The translations under genes and the position numbers were made by a program. Positions 1 through 7,311 of a stretch of DNA of 34,647 bases are shown here, in pieces. Origin of the DNA: a virus; IMG/VR virus record IMGVR_UViG_3300011113_000409, positions 1 through 34,647 of that record; one strand, 5' to 3'. Position 1 is the first letter of the stretch. Every line of letters starts with the position of its first letter. The notes below the pieces were generated by a model. It ran no database searches, was not told the origin of the DNA, and worked only from the letters and a program-made list of their open reading frames with translations.

Positions 1-22
1 GTGAATCTTATGCAAGGTAGGA

Positions 23-45
23 ATGCATATTCATTCATGCATATT
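23..45. repeat. 9-bp direct repeat ATGCATATT (two copies)
   Basis: ATGCATATT occurs at 23-31 and again at 37-45, a 14-bp period. It lies in the gene-free 106 bp at the left edge, beyond the stop of the minus-strand gene ending at 107. Each copy contains the palindrome ATGCAT. It could be a protein-binding site; no function is shown by the sequence. Confidence 0.5.
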
Positions 46-58
46 AACACACACCGCG

Positions 59-94
59 TTGATAGTAGTTGATAGTACACAAATGTTGATAGTA
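59..94. repeat. Three copies of TTGATAGTA motif
   Basis: TTGATAGTA is present at 59-67, 69-77 and 86-94. The same 9-mer recurs outside genes at 4338-4346, between the AAA+ ATPase and VWA genes, and at 6786-6794, just after the VWA gene. The last copy here and the one at 6786 are both followed by a C-rich run. The pattern suggests a phage regulatory element, either a binding site or part of an early or middle promoter. The role is inferred from recurrence only. Confidence 0.55.
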
Positions 95-106
95 CACCCC
101 CTATCT

Positions 107-634
107 TTATTTTTCTCCAATAGAATCATGTATATAATAATTTGGGAATCTAGCCTTTAGCTCTCTCATAATAGCATCAAGAGAACTATTTGAAAAATAG
201 TTTCGATGATTTGTGTTCATGCTTATCACTCTTCGATCATGATCTATTCTTCCGTATACATGAGGATGTGATTTATATGCTCCATTATCCGTGGTATAAT
301 ATGCGTCAGGAAATAAATCAGCGTGTGTTTGTTCCATGTTTTGTATTGGTCTTATCGCTACCAAATTTTCATTATTTTTTATTTCTTTTTTGATTGATGG
401 ACCAGCAGCCCACAGATGTGGTAATTTACCTTGATCAGATACTCCCCACACATCTCTTTTTATTTTGGCAAGTTCTGCCATTTTATTATCGTCGATTGGA
501 CCTAAATAACTCTCATCATCGTGACCAACATTAAGATATGTAGAGTTTACTTGTGGAATTCTACTTTCTCTTCTTCTTCGTTGCTCTTCGCGAAATCGTT
601 CTACTGATTCAAGTAGTTGTTTAAATTTGATCAT
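107..634 (-). CDS. Hypothetical protein with capsid-targeting-like N-terminus (175 aa)
   Basis: I do not recognise the family. The start at 634 was chosen over a longer in-frame ATG because the longer form runs through the terminator hairpin at 652-675. The chosen start also gives the N-terminus MIKFKQLLESVERF, which matches other proteins in this window and resembles T4 capsid-targeting sequences: a basic/aromatic start, hydrophobic residues, then LxE before a small residue. LLE-S would be a prohead protease site. An arginine-rich helix (REEQRRRRESR) follows. The rest is soluble, with an aromatic, His-rich second half and no membrane segment. A late-type element TATAGATA (640-647 on the complement) lies five bases before the ATG, and there is no ribosome binding site. 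It is probably a minor internal virion protein. Confidence 0.7.
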   Translation of the reverse strand: MIKFKQLLESVERFREEQRRRRESRIPQVNSTYLNVGHDDESYLGPIDDNKMAELAKIKRDVWGVSDQGKLPHLWAAGPSIKKEIKNNENLVAIRPIQNMEQTHADLFPDAYYTTDNGAYKSHPHVYGRIDHDRRVISMNTNHRNYFSNSSLDAIMRELKARFPNYYIHDSIGEK

Positions 635-639
635 AATAG

Positions 640-647
640 TATCTATA
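640..647 (-). promoter_or_regulatory. Late-type promoter, TATAGATA variant
   Basis: On the minus strand TATAGATA is followed by five bases and then the ATG at 634. T4 late promoters (TATAAATA) start transcription about six bases past the element, which is the A of this ATG. One base differs from the consensus found elsewhere in the window. Confidence 0.45.
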
Positions 648-651
648 AATG

Positions 652-675
652 AAAACCCCCCTTGCGGGGGGTTTT
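652..675 (-). terminator. Rho-independent terminator, C6-G6 stem
   Basis: An A4C6 / TTGC / G6T4 hairpin lies directly after the stop of the proline-rich gene, in the orientation that gives a U-tract on the minus strand. It separates that gene from the downstream 175-aa gene. Confidence 0.85.
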
Positions 676-677
676 GT

Positions 678-2102
678 TTAGGTAGCGACATACGGTGCTA
701 GTGCAGGAGAATCTGGTGGTTCTTCTCCGGTTTCATTGTAATATAACCCACCACCAACACCAAGTCCAAATCCAATTCCTTGATTTTCTATATTTGGCGC
801 GATGTGTGCTGGTGCATTTGGATCACGATAGTGATCGAATGCTCTTCTGGAGACTAATCCGTTACCTCTCCAATCAAATGATCTAGAATCTCCAAGTTTT
901 CTATAAACAAATTGACCAGTTGCTTCATCATATGCCCAGAAATGCCAGAATCCATTCGTGTCTTGATAATAAATTCCATCTTCTCGAACTTGTAACCAAG
1001 TATCTTGAGTTTGTTTCAATAAATCGGAAGTACCAACTAACGGTTTTGGAAGATCTGGTCTTGGTCTTGGTATGCTTAATTTATTAATTTTCATCCATCT
1101 ATACAATAACTCTTTTGCTTGATCCTCTGTTAAATCCTCCCATACCAGTCTTCTTCCAAAAATAGATCCAATTCCACCCGGACCTCTTCCGGGTGGCCTG
1201 ACTGGAGTATTACCACCACCATGTGGTGGTGCAGCTTCTAATATCGTTACTTCTTTCAATTGTTCAAATAATCTATGTTTATAGTAATTTTTGATATTTT
1301 CATTTATGTTTTGCATATAGCTACTTTCGAATAATCTGTTTGGATCTGGAGGTCTAAGTCTTGTTGGATCTAAGCTAGGAGGAGTAAATACGGGGGGCAT
1401 GTTTGGATTTTCAACTTGTCCAGGCCTATTTCTCACATGTAATGGACTTCTTTCCCATTGACCACTGTTTGGATTCCATTGATACCAATCATGTGGTTGT
1501 CCTCTTTCAAATGCTGGATTTGGTCTGTATTGCCATTCATTTGGGTTATATCCTTCTTCGCTTGGGTCATTTGGATTCCACCATCCGGGAGGTGGACCTT
1601 GAATTGGCGGTCCACCTCCCGGTGGGAAATAACCGGGATGTGTGTACCAAAGAGGTGGTGGATCATTGGGATTCGCATACCATGGATCAAGAGTAATTGG
1701 TCCGGCCGGACCTTCTGGTGCGGTATCTGTGCCACCAAAAACATCGACTTCATCTGGTATTACCCAATATGGAAGTTGCCCTGGTGTTATTAAAATTGGG
1801 GGATATGGAGCTTTAGGATCTGGTGAAATATGATCAGGATGGTCCGCAGGAAGTCTATATCTTCTTAACAAATCTCTAAGTTGTCTTCTCACTTCATCCT
1901 TCTGCTTATCTAAACGAGGAGGATTCATCCATCTATCATTCCCATATATGCTAGGATCGAAAGGGGGTTTTGGAGGAGCAGTACCGGAACTTGATGGTGG
2001 TGCATATCCAGGAACATTTGGATTTTGCGTTGGTGGAATTACAGGATCTGATTGCACAGTATCTTCTGTTATAGATTTGATGAATTTATTAAAACTTTTC
2101 AT
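678..2102 (-). CDS. Proline/glycine/tryptophan-rich putative internal virion protein (474 aa)
   Basis: No known family recognised. The start at 2102 gives MKSFNKFIKSITED, a capsid-targeting-like leader with an ITE site; the longer ORF start adds 15 unrelated residues. Residues 20-260 are low complexity and rich in Pro, Gly, Asn and Trp (PPGGGPPIQGPPPGWW and similar), likely extended or disordered. At about 275-291 a second leader-like stretch appears (LFEQLKEVTILEAAPP), with ILE-A near residue 289, so the protein may be cut in two by a prohead protease. The C-terminal part (about 290-474) looks folded, with an acidic/basic helix (LTEDQAKELLYRWMKINKL) and Trp/Tyr-rich strands. It is divergent from the gene at 2130, 27 bp away. 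It could instead be an adhesin or tail-associated protein. Confidence 0.75.
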   Translation of the reverse strand: MKSFNKFIKSITEDTVQSDPVIPPTQNPNVPGYAPPSSSGTAPPKPPFDPSIYGNDRWMNPPRLDKQKDEVRRQLRDLLRRYRLPADHPDHISPDPKAPYPPILITPGQLPYWVIPDEVDVFGGTDTAPEGPAGPITLDPWYANPNDPPPLWYTHPGYFPPGGGPPIQGPPPGWWNPNDPSEEGYNPNEWQYRPNPAFERGQPHDWYQWNPNSGQWERSPLHVRNRPGQVENPNMPPVFTPPSLDPTRLRPPDPNRLFESSYMQNINENIKNYYKHRLFEQLKEVTILEAAPPHGGGNTPVRPPGRGPGGIGSIFGRRLVWEDLTEDQAKELLYRWMKINKLSIPRPRPDLPKPLVGTSDLLKQTQDTWLQVREDGIYYQDTNGFWHFWAYDEATGQFVYRKLGDSRSFDWRGNGLVSRRAFDHYRDPNAPAHIAPNIENQGIGFGLGVGGGLYYNETGEEPPDSPALAPYVAT

Positions 2103-2129
2103 ACTATAATATGTATATATACAATTATC

Positions 2130-2726
2130 ATGAAAAAATTCAAACAACTATTAGAGTTTATAGACAAAAACCGAGGAAGAAGAGATCGTGGAGATCCCGG
2201 AAGAGAAATTCGCGAATTTATGATGAAAATTCCATTCTCTGTAAAATTGTATTCTGATCGATCAAAAGAAACCCCACATGATCTACATTTTAAGGATATG
2301 TATGATGCTTCAAAATTAGTATCTTTTAACTTAGCAAAACACGAAGATGCTTTTAAAGATAGCTATAACACAAAAAACAACAAAATGGTTGATTATTTCA
2401 TGAACTCTACACAAACACATGAGAGTTTACTTGACAGAATGATGGTAGATTTAATGTTGCATCCAAAACTACCATCGCGATTAAAAAAGCATGTACCAGC
2501 AGTAATAGATGAAATTCAAAAAGAGGGTGAACAGGGACTAAGAACAACTAAATTACTTGGTGGAGATAACACTCAATATACAATAGAAATGCACAAATCA
2601 ACAGATCCTTCATCAGATATTCATTCTCATCTTGAAGATGAATCACATCATTTACAGGGTGTGATTCGAAGAGTAAAAGAAGACCCGGATCGTGGATATT
2701 TTGTAAGACATGAAGAAATAGAATAA
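2130..2726 (+). CDS. Hypothetical protein with capsid-targeting-like N-terminus (198 aa)
   Basis: Family not recognised. The start at 2130 gives MKKFKQLLEFIDKNRG, almost the same leader as the 175-aa protein at 107-634 (MIKFKQLLES). The longer ORF would overlap the divergent gene's coding region. The protein is hydrophilic, with many charged and His residues (HSHLEDESHHL near the C-terminus) and predicted helices throughout, and no membrane segment. There is no clear ribosome binding site. An AT-rich stretch with TATAAT (2105-2110) and TATATATA lies just upstream and may serve both divergent genes. It ends at a strong terminator (2731-2754). Likely an internal head protein or other late accessory protein, inferred from the leader only. 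Confidence 0.75.
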   Translation: MKKFKQLLEFIDKNRGRRDRGDPGREIREFMMKIPFSVKLYSDRSKETPHDLHFKDMYDASKLVSFNLAKHEDAFKDSYNTKNNKMVDYFMNSTQTHESLLDRMMVDLMLHPKLPSRLKKHVPAVIDEIQKEGEQGLRTTKLLGGDNTQYTIEMHKSTDPSSDIHSHLEDESHHLQGVIRRVKEDPDRGYFVRHEEIE

Positions 2727-2730
2727 AACA

Positions 2731-2754
2731 AAACCCCCCTTTCGGGGGGTTTTT
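2731..2754. terminator. Bidirectional rho-independent terminator
   Basis: A4C6 / TTTC / G6T5 hairpin between the convergent genes ending at 2726 (+) and 2781 (-). A-rich and T-rich flanks suit termination on both strands. It is nearly identical to the hairpins at 652 and 21763. Confidence 0.85.
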
Positions 2755-2780
2755 GCGTTTGACTGGGTTGTCTGTTTAGG

Positions 2781-2990
2781 TCACGGGACGAAGACGATTC
2801 CACCCGTGCGACCACGCTTGAACTGAACACGCGAACCGTAGAAATCTACAATCATCTTCTTGACAATTGGGGACTTCATCTTGAACTCCTTGGCAAGATG
2901 CTTGACGGTGATTCGCTCGCCATTGGCAACGCGATTGGTGAGAGTAGCGGGATCAAAACCATTCTGAGTCGTGAGAGTAGTTGCGGTCAT
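2781..2990 (-). CDS. Small basic protein, possible HTH (69 aa)
   Basis: Not assigned to a named family. A central segment (residues about 25-50, ITVKHLAKEFKMKSPIVKKMI) looks like a helix-turn-helix, and a basic end follows (RVQFKRGRTGG). A DNA-binding or regulatory role is therefore possible. An AAGGA ribosome binding site lies eight bases before the ATG. It follows the AAA+ ATPase gene by about 100 bp on the same strand and shares its GC-rich, C/G-ending codon use, so the two are probably one transcript. The shared terminator at 2731-2754 ends it. Confidence 0.7.
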   Translation of the reverse strand: MTATTLTTQNGFDPATLTNRVANGERITVKHLAKEFKMKSPIVKKMIVDFYGSRVQFKRGRTGGIVFVP

Positions 2991-3091
2991 ATGTAAATCC
3001 TTATGTTTGTTGGTAAAAAGTTGTTAGGGGTTTGTTGTTAAGAACGATTGTTTTTGTGCGTATGTCGTAACGAAAGTCGAGTGGAATCAGA

Positions 3092-4264
3092 TCAAAAAGG
3101 AACATCAGGATCGGATGCAGCAACCTCCTTGTTGTCATTGGTGCTCATCTGTTCCACAGTCGTCTCCGCATCAATCTTGTTGTAGAGACTGACGAACGCG
3201 GTCTGCGTATCCTTGTCGAAGCGCGTGAGAGCGAGAGTGATTGCCTTTCGCTTGTTGCCGAACATCGCATACGCCTTGCAGATGTTGATGGCACGACGAG
3301 TCGAGATGATCTCGTCAACACCACCTTCCGCAAAGGTCTTGCGAATGATCTCAGTCCACTTGACGAGACAATCAGCGAAATTCTCGTCAATCTTGCCGAA
3401 CTTCTTCATCGCCTTGAGAAGAATCTTCTTCTCAGTCGCGCGAGGAGCGTAGTCCTGCTCGAAAGTGTAGTCGTAGCGGTCAAGTGCCGCCTCGTTCATC
3501 ACGCGAGTGCCGACGAAGCGACCATCATCCGAACCCTTGCCCTTGGTATTTGCAGTCGCAGCAACATTGAATCCATTGGCAGGAGAAACGAACTGACCAA
3601 TCTTCTTGAGGAAGACACCCTTACCCTCAAGAACAGGTTGCAGGCACATGCACTTCTCCGTGCCAAGATCGATCTCGTCAAGAAGAAGAATCGCACCACG
3701 CTTCATTGCGAGAATGACCGGACCATCCTGCCATTCCATGTTGCCGTTGACGAGTCGCCACGAACCGAGAAGTTCATCCTCATCTGTATCAGCAGTGATG
3801 TTGACACGGAAGCATTCGCGCTTCAACTTGGCACAGATCTGTTCGATCATCGTAGTCTTGCCGTTACCCGACAGACCAGTGACAAAGATCGGAGCAAAGA
3901 TGTTGCTCTTGATGATCGTTGTGATATCCTCACAGTGGCCCCAAGGAACATACTCAGGGTTGACATCAGGAATGATCGAAGTACGCTCGCCCTGCGTCGA
4001 TGCAGCGAGTGCGTAACACACGGAATTGGAAACGACGGGAGTTGTCATAGTCATGGTTGGATTTGACTTTGCGAGTTTAGTGTCGATGTAGAAATACCCA
4101 CGACCCGCGCTGCGAGTCTTGTCTTGGACAAACCACGCAGGAGGGTACTTGAGTCCGATGCTGTTCGCCGCTTCGACACATTGAGCGCGAGAAACAGTGT
4201 TCGATCCGTTTGCGATAGACTTGATTGCGTTGATGAATGCTGACTTGTTTGCGATCTTAGGCAT
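3092..4264 (-). CDS. cobS: MoxR/CobS-like AAA+ ATPase (390 aa)
   Basis: This is an AAA+ ATPase of the MoxR/CobS group. Residues 1-70 form an N-terminal domain with LKYPPAWFVQ and GRGYFYID. The P-loop is GLSGNGKTT at 130-138 and Walker B is ILLLDEID at 192-199. An ATA-NTKGKG segment (sensor 1) and a downstream RR motif (STRRAINICKAY, sensor 2 region) follow. T4-like marine cyanophages carry similar genes annotated cobS, the ATPase subunit of aerobic cobaltochelatase. MoxR ATPases generally work with a VWA-domain partner, and such a protein is encoded divergently at 4416. The class II RNR in this window would need B12, which fits a cobalamin role, but a general remodelling function is equally possible. 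Codon use is GC-rich compared with most genes here. A consensus promoter with a 3-base leader precedes it. Confidence 0.85.
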   Translation of the reverse strand: MPKIANKSAFINAIKSIANGSNTVSRAQCVEAANSIGLKYPPAWFVQDKTRSAGRGYFYIDTKLAKSNPTMTMTTPVVSNSVCYALAASTQGERTSIIPDVNPEYVPWGHCEDITTIIKSNIFAPIFVTGLSGNGKTTMIEQICAKLKRECFRVNITADTDEDELLGSWRLVNGNMEWQDGPVILAMKRGAILLLDEIDLGTEKCMCLQPVLEGKGVFLKKIGQFVSPANGFNVAATANTKGKGSDDGRFVGTRVMNEAALDRYDYTFEQDYAPRATEKKILLKAMKKFGKIDENFADCLVKWTEIIRKTFAEGGVDEIISTRRAINICKAYAMFGNKRKAITLALTRFDKDTQTAFVSLYNKIDAETTVEQMSTNDNKEVAASDPDVPF

Positions 4265-4273
4265 AGTGCGTAT

Positions 4274-4301
4274 ATTATACCAAAATATAAGTTCCTGTCA
4301 A
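4274..4301 (-). promoter_or_regulatory. Sigma70-like promoter for AAA+ ATPase gene
   Basis: On the minus strand TTGACA (4301-4296), a 16-base spacer, then TATAAT (4279-4274). The expected start near 4267 leaves only three bases before the ATG at 4264, and no ribosome binding site is possible. Confidence 0.75.
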
Positions 4302-4325
4302 TACCTTTTGTGTCATTTTTTGAAC

Positions 4326-4358
4326 TTATCGGACGGGTTGATAGTATTATTATCGGAC
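4326..4358. repeat. Operator-like direct repeat TTATCGGAC flanking TTGATAGTA
   Basis: TTATCGGAC occurs at 4326-4334 and 4350-4358 (24-bp period, close to two helical turns). TTGATAGTA sits between the copies at 4338-4346. The array lies between the two divergent promoters of the AAA+/VWA pair, so it is well placed to control both. It is inferred to be a regulator binding site. Confidence 0.5.
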
Positions 4359-4380
4359 TCAAAATATGGGATGTTTCGTA

Positions 4381-4409
4381 TTGACTCAAAGAATAAATTA
4401 TGGTATAAT
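4381..4409 (+). promoter_or_regulatory. Sigma70-like promoter for VWA-protease gene
   Basis: TTGACT (4381-4386), 17-base spacer, TATAAT (4404-4409). The expected start at about 4416 is the A of the ATG, predicting a leaderless mRNA. Confidence 0.8.
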
Positions 4410-4415
4410 AACGGT

Positions 4416-6725
4416 ATGTCTACCTCTAAGCAAAACAGCAAGTCGATTCTCGCTCGCGCACTCGCCACAGAAAATATTCGTGTTGAACACAGTCCCAATA
4501 CTTCGACTGCAATGTTCGATGTCGCAAATCGCGTTCTTGTTCTTCCCGTGTGGAAAGATATGAGTGACGAAGTGTACGACATGTTCGTCGGTCACGAAGT
4601 TGGTCACGCTCTATTCACTCCTGATATCGACAAGATGTTGAACAAGGTCACTAGTGGTCCTTGGTGTTCGGAAGCAGAGCGGATCGGTGGAACTGCACAT
4701 GCTTCGTATGTGCAGGGACTGATGAACATCGTCGAGGATGTTCGCATTGAGAAGATGATCAAGGATAAGTATCCGGGTCTTCGTCGCGACTTCTATGTCG
4801 GTTACAATGATCTCGAAAAGCGAGACTTCTTTGGTACGAAGGGAAAGAATCTCAATGAGTTTTCTTTCGCTGATCGTATCAATCTTCATTTCAAGTGTGG
4901 TGTATCTCTTGATGTTCCTTTCACCGATGAAGAGATGAAGTATGTCAATCTCATTGACTCTTGCAAGACCTTTGATGATGTCGTTCGTGCATCGGAAGAG
5001 GTCTATCGCTATCTTCGTGGTCAGAAGGAAGACAACAAGAATTCGGTGCAGACGAATGCAAATCCTGCTGCCATGAATTCTTCGACTGGAGAAAATGGAA
5101 ATGGTTCTTCTTCTCAGATGGTTACTGAAACTGTCTCGAACGAGAAGAGCGAAGATCCCAATGGCACTCCGATGCAATCGAATGGTGACAAGAAGCAGGA
5201 GAACAACTCCTCTTCGAAGTCGAACAATGGTGCAGGAACTGGTCTTGCTTCTGAACTTGACATTCAGACTCAGAAGAAGTTCAACGAGAATCAGAAGAGC
5301 ATGGTTGACACCAATGTCTCTAGTGTGAACTATTGTTCGTTCCGTCTTACGGATCATTCTCGCGTGATTCTCCCGTACAAGAAGGTCATTTCCACTCTTG
5401 AGAACTACTACAACCCTGCACGAGCCAACAACAGGCAATACTCTGAGGTCTTCTCTGCAATTGATGAGAAGTTTGCAAAGTTCACGCAGACGATGAAGCC
5501 TCTCATCAATACTCTCATCAAGCAGTTTGAGATGCGTAAGGCAGCGGATGTTCAGAAGCGTACTTCTGTTTCTCGCAGTGGCAAGATCGACGCAGACAAG
5601 ATCTACAAGTATCGCGTGAGCGATGATATCTTCCTTCGCTTCTCGCGAGTTGCCGATGGAAAGAATCACGGTCTTGTGATGTTCATCGACTGGTCTTCTT
5701 CGATGCAACCCGCAACCGAAGATGTTCTTGTTCAGGTTCTGATTCTGTCGAACTTCTGTCGTCGCATGTCGATTCCGTTTGATGTCTACATGTTTACGAG
5801 TCAGTACACCGTTCTTCGCGATCATCTTGGTTTTAGTACGAACGAAGACATGTGGAATGCTGATCTTAGGCAGTGGGTTGGAACGACTGACAATCATCAC
5901 CACAGCAAGTGGAACGGAATGATGAAGACTCACAACGATCACCGCGAAACATTTGCTCTGATTCAGATTCTTTCTTCCAACATGTCAATGAAGGAATTTG
6001 CAAGTGCTTCCAAGAATCTGTATACGATTGGTCAGATGATCACTCGTCCGGATGATGTCTTCAAGCAGAAGTATGTTCCGGGTCTTGTTCCTGATGGTTA
6101 TCGTCAGGGAAATACTCCACTTGATTCCACGATTGTCGCAGCAATGACGATTGTTCCTGAGTTTCGTGAGAAGCACAAGTTGCAAGTCGTGAATACGATC
6201 TTCCTCACGGATGGTGATACTGGCGGAAGTCCGCTTTATCATGCAAACATGAACAGTTACAACGCGAAGACTTATATTCGTTGTCCAATCACGAAGAAGG
6301 AGTTCTGCTTCAAGGATTCGGATACTACGAATGCTCTTCTTGAAATCTTCAAGCACAATACTCAGAGCACGACGATTGGATTCTTCGTGTGCTGTGGATC
6401 GTACTGCAAGTATTTCGAGGATTCAAAGCGAGATCGCAAGATTCTTCGTGACAATGGTTTCTACGAAGCACCGAAGGAGCGAAGCATTCTCGACTACACT
6501 GGAAATGTGAAGGCGAAGATCGTGAATCACGGATACGACAAGTTGTTTGTTCTTCCGTCTGAAATTGAGATTGATGACGAGTTTTCTGATCTCAACAATG
6601 TCGATACATCTGCAAGTCTCATCAAGATTCGCAATGCGTTCATGAACTCGCTCGACAAGCGCAGTGCGAGTCGTCTCTTCTTGAATCGGTTCGCAGATGT
6701 GATTGCGAATCCAAATACGAAGTAA
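4416..6725 (+). CDS. HEVGH metalloprotease-VWA domain protein, CobT-like (769 aa)
   Basis: Residues about 1-130 form a zinc metalloprotease-like domain with HEVGH at 60-64 and a downstream NIVEDVRIE segment (about 104-112) that could supply a further ligand. Residues about 210-300 are Ser/Asn/Glu-rich linker. A VWA domain follows, with the MIDAS motif DWSSS beginning at residue 425 (FIDWSSSMQP) and a TDGDTGG segment near 598. CobT and related VWA proteins partner with CobS/MoxR ATPases, and that ATPase gene is divergent at 4264. Marine T4-like phages carry comparable peptidase and cobS genes. The start at 4416 was preferred to the longer ORF because a perfect promoter sits directly before it and the upstream part covers the other gene's promoter. 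Codon use is GC-rich, as in the ATPase. The substrate is unknown. Confidence 0.85.
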   Translation: MSTSKQNSKSILARALATENIRVEHSPNTSTAMFDVANRVLVLPVWKDMSDEVYDMFVGHEVGHALFTPDIDKMLNKVTSGPWCSEAERIGGTAHASYVQGLMNIVEDVRIEKMIKDKYPGLRRDFYVGYNDLEKRDFFGTKGKNLNEFSFADRINLHFKCGVSLDVPFTDEEMKYVNLIDSCKTFDDVVRASEEVYRYLRGQKEDNKNSVQTNANPAAMNSSTGENGNGSSSQMVTETVSNEKSEDPNGTPMQSNGDKKQENNSSSKSNNGAGTGLASELDIQTQKKFNENQKSMVDTNVSSVNYCSFRLTDHSRVILPYKKVISTLENYYNPARANNRQYSEVFSAIDEKFAKFTQTMKPLINTLIKQFEMRKAADVQKRTSVSRSGKIDADKIYKYRVSDDIFLRFSRVADGKNHGLVMFIDWSSSMQPATEDVLVQVLILSNFCRRMSIPFDVYMFTSQYTVLRDHLGFSTNEDMWNADLRQWVGTTDNHHHSKWNGMMKTHNDHRETFALIQILSSNMSMKEFASASKNLYTIGQMITRPDDVFKQKYVPGLVPDGYRQGNTPLDSTIVAAMTIVPEFREKHKLQVVNTIFLTDGDTGGSPLYHANMNSYNAKTYIRCPITKKEFCFKDSDTTNALLEIFKHNTQSTTIGFFVCCGSYCKYFEDSKRDRKILRDNGFYEAPKERSILDYTGNVKAKIVNHGYDKLFVLPSEIEIDDEFSDLNNVDTSASLIKIRNAFMNSLDKRSASRLFLNRFADVIANPNTK

Positions 6726-6748
6726 TCAAAAAATTAATAAATGAAATT

Positions 6749-6785
6749 GGAGATGAGTAACCCTCATCTCCTTTTTTATTTTTTG
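6749..6785 (+). terminator. Rho-independent terminator
   Basis: Nine-bp stem GGAGATGAG / TAACC / CTCATCTCC followed by TTTTTTATTTTTTG, 23 bases after the VWA-protease stop. A TTGATAGTA motif (6786-6794) follows directly. Confidence 0.85.
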
Positions 6786-6807
6786 TTGATAGTACCCCCT
6801 CCCCAAC

Positions 6808-6837
6808 AAAAAAAGAAAAGGGAGTCTTTCGACTCCC
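6808..6837 (-). terminator. Rho-independent terminator for small membrane gene
   Basis: Stem GGGAGTC / TTTC / GACTCCC with an A-rich run on its left (6808-6819), so the U-tract is on the minus strand. It is placed to end the minus-strand gene at 6886-7011. Confidence 0.75.
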
Positions 6838-6885
6838 TAATCTTCTCCCTTATTCCTTGACCATGGTAAAGTTTATTTATAAAAA

Positions 6886-7011
6886 TTAATTATTCCATGG
6901 TAGTTTTTTGTTTACCCAATTCCATAGAGGAACACCTACCAATGCTCCTGCTGTAAATACAACCAGAGTATAAAAAATAGTTCCGAGTGTGCTTGAGAAT
7001 AATAGTTCCAT
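6886..7011 (-). CDS. Small single-pass membrane protein (41 aa)
   Basis: This is a short gene on the minus strand starting MELLFSSTLGTIFYTLVV and ending in LPWNN. A single hydrophobic helix spans about residues 8-30, followed by the short polar tail WNWVNKKLPW. A GGAGG ribosome binding site lies six bases before the ATG, and a minus-strand terminator follows at 6808-6837, so it forms a complete transcription unit. The layout, a glycine-containing helix with an aromatic/basic end, resembles small membrane proteins of T4-like marine phages. Function is unknown; a role in lysis timing or host membrane alteration is possible. It is divergent from the 62-aa gene. Confidence 0.75.
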   Translation of the reverse strand: MELLFSSTLGTIFYTLVVFTAGALVGVPLWNWVNKKLPWNN

Positions 7012-7044
7012 ATAAACCTCCATGGTTATATATAAGATGGGCGA

Positions 7045-7233
7045 ATGAAAAAAGATAAGTGCTTTGCCAGAAACCTTAGAGCAATACTGAATGCCGAAGA
7101 TTCAGCAGAATTGATTCGCACTCCACCATTTCTAGAATATCTTAAATTTGAGTCAAAAAAGAGGAAATTAGATCCTGCTTTATTTTTCACACATCCAGAA
7201 AAATTCATAAGAGCAATCTATAAAAAACACTAG
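7045..7233 (+). CDS. Small basic hypothetical protein (62 aa)
   Basis: A 62-residue, Lys/Arg-rich, probably helical protein (MKKDKCFARNLRAILNAEDS start, AIYKKH end). It has no membrane helix and no recognised family. It is divergent from the 41-aa membrane protein, with 33 bp between them containing TTATATATAA, which could be a promoter. The ribosome binding site is weak. A strong hairpin terminator follows at 7267. The context of promoter, ORF and terminator supports a real gene, but a coding call at this length remains moderate. Confidence 0.6.
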   Translation: MKKDKCFARNLRAILNAEDSAELIRTPPFLEYLKFESKKRKLDPALFFTHPEKFIRAIYKKH

Positions 7234-7266
7234 TGCCGCAGGGCTTTCGCTACCTTAAGGGACTAG

Positions 7267-7298
7267 GGGGGGATCAACGGGTATGATCCCCCCAATTT
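7267..7298 (+). terminator. Rho-independent terminator, 10-bp stem
   Basis: GGGGGGATCA / ACGGGTA / TGATCCCCCC followed by AATTTTA. The late promoter at 7299 begins at the end of its tail, so one unit ends as the next begins. Confidence 0.85.
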
Positions 7299-7306
7299 TA
7301 TAAATA
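7299..7306 (+). promoter_or_regulatory. T4-type late promoter TATAAATA
   Basis: Exact TATAAATA, then five bases, then the ATG at 7312. The T4 late start rule, about six bases past the element, falls on the A of the ATG, so the transcript would be leaderless. Confidence 0.75.
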
Positions 7307-7311
7307 CAGAT

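Noticed and set aside
4611-5942. Long (443-aa) open frame antisense to the VWA-protease gene
   Set aside because: It is a shadow of the GC-biased coding frame opposite. The translation is rich in Arg/Leu/His/Ile with no motif, there is no ribosome binding site, and the plus-strand frame has clear domains.
6874-6881. TATAAATA on the minus strand
   Set aside because: It lies just after the 41-aa gene and is followed by a minus-strand terminator within about 40 bases, with no gene between. Likely chance in AT-rich DNA.
7234-7266. GC-rich stretch before the terminator, considered as tRNA or small RNA
   Set aside because: No cloverleaf, anticodon arm or GTTC arm could be drawn. It is only a short 3' untranslated region before the hairpin.
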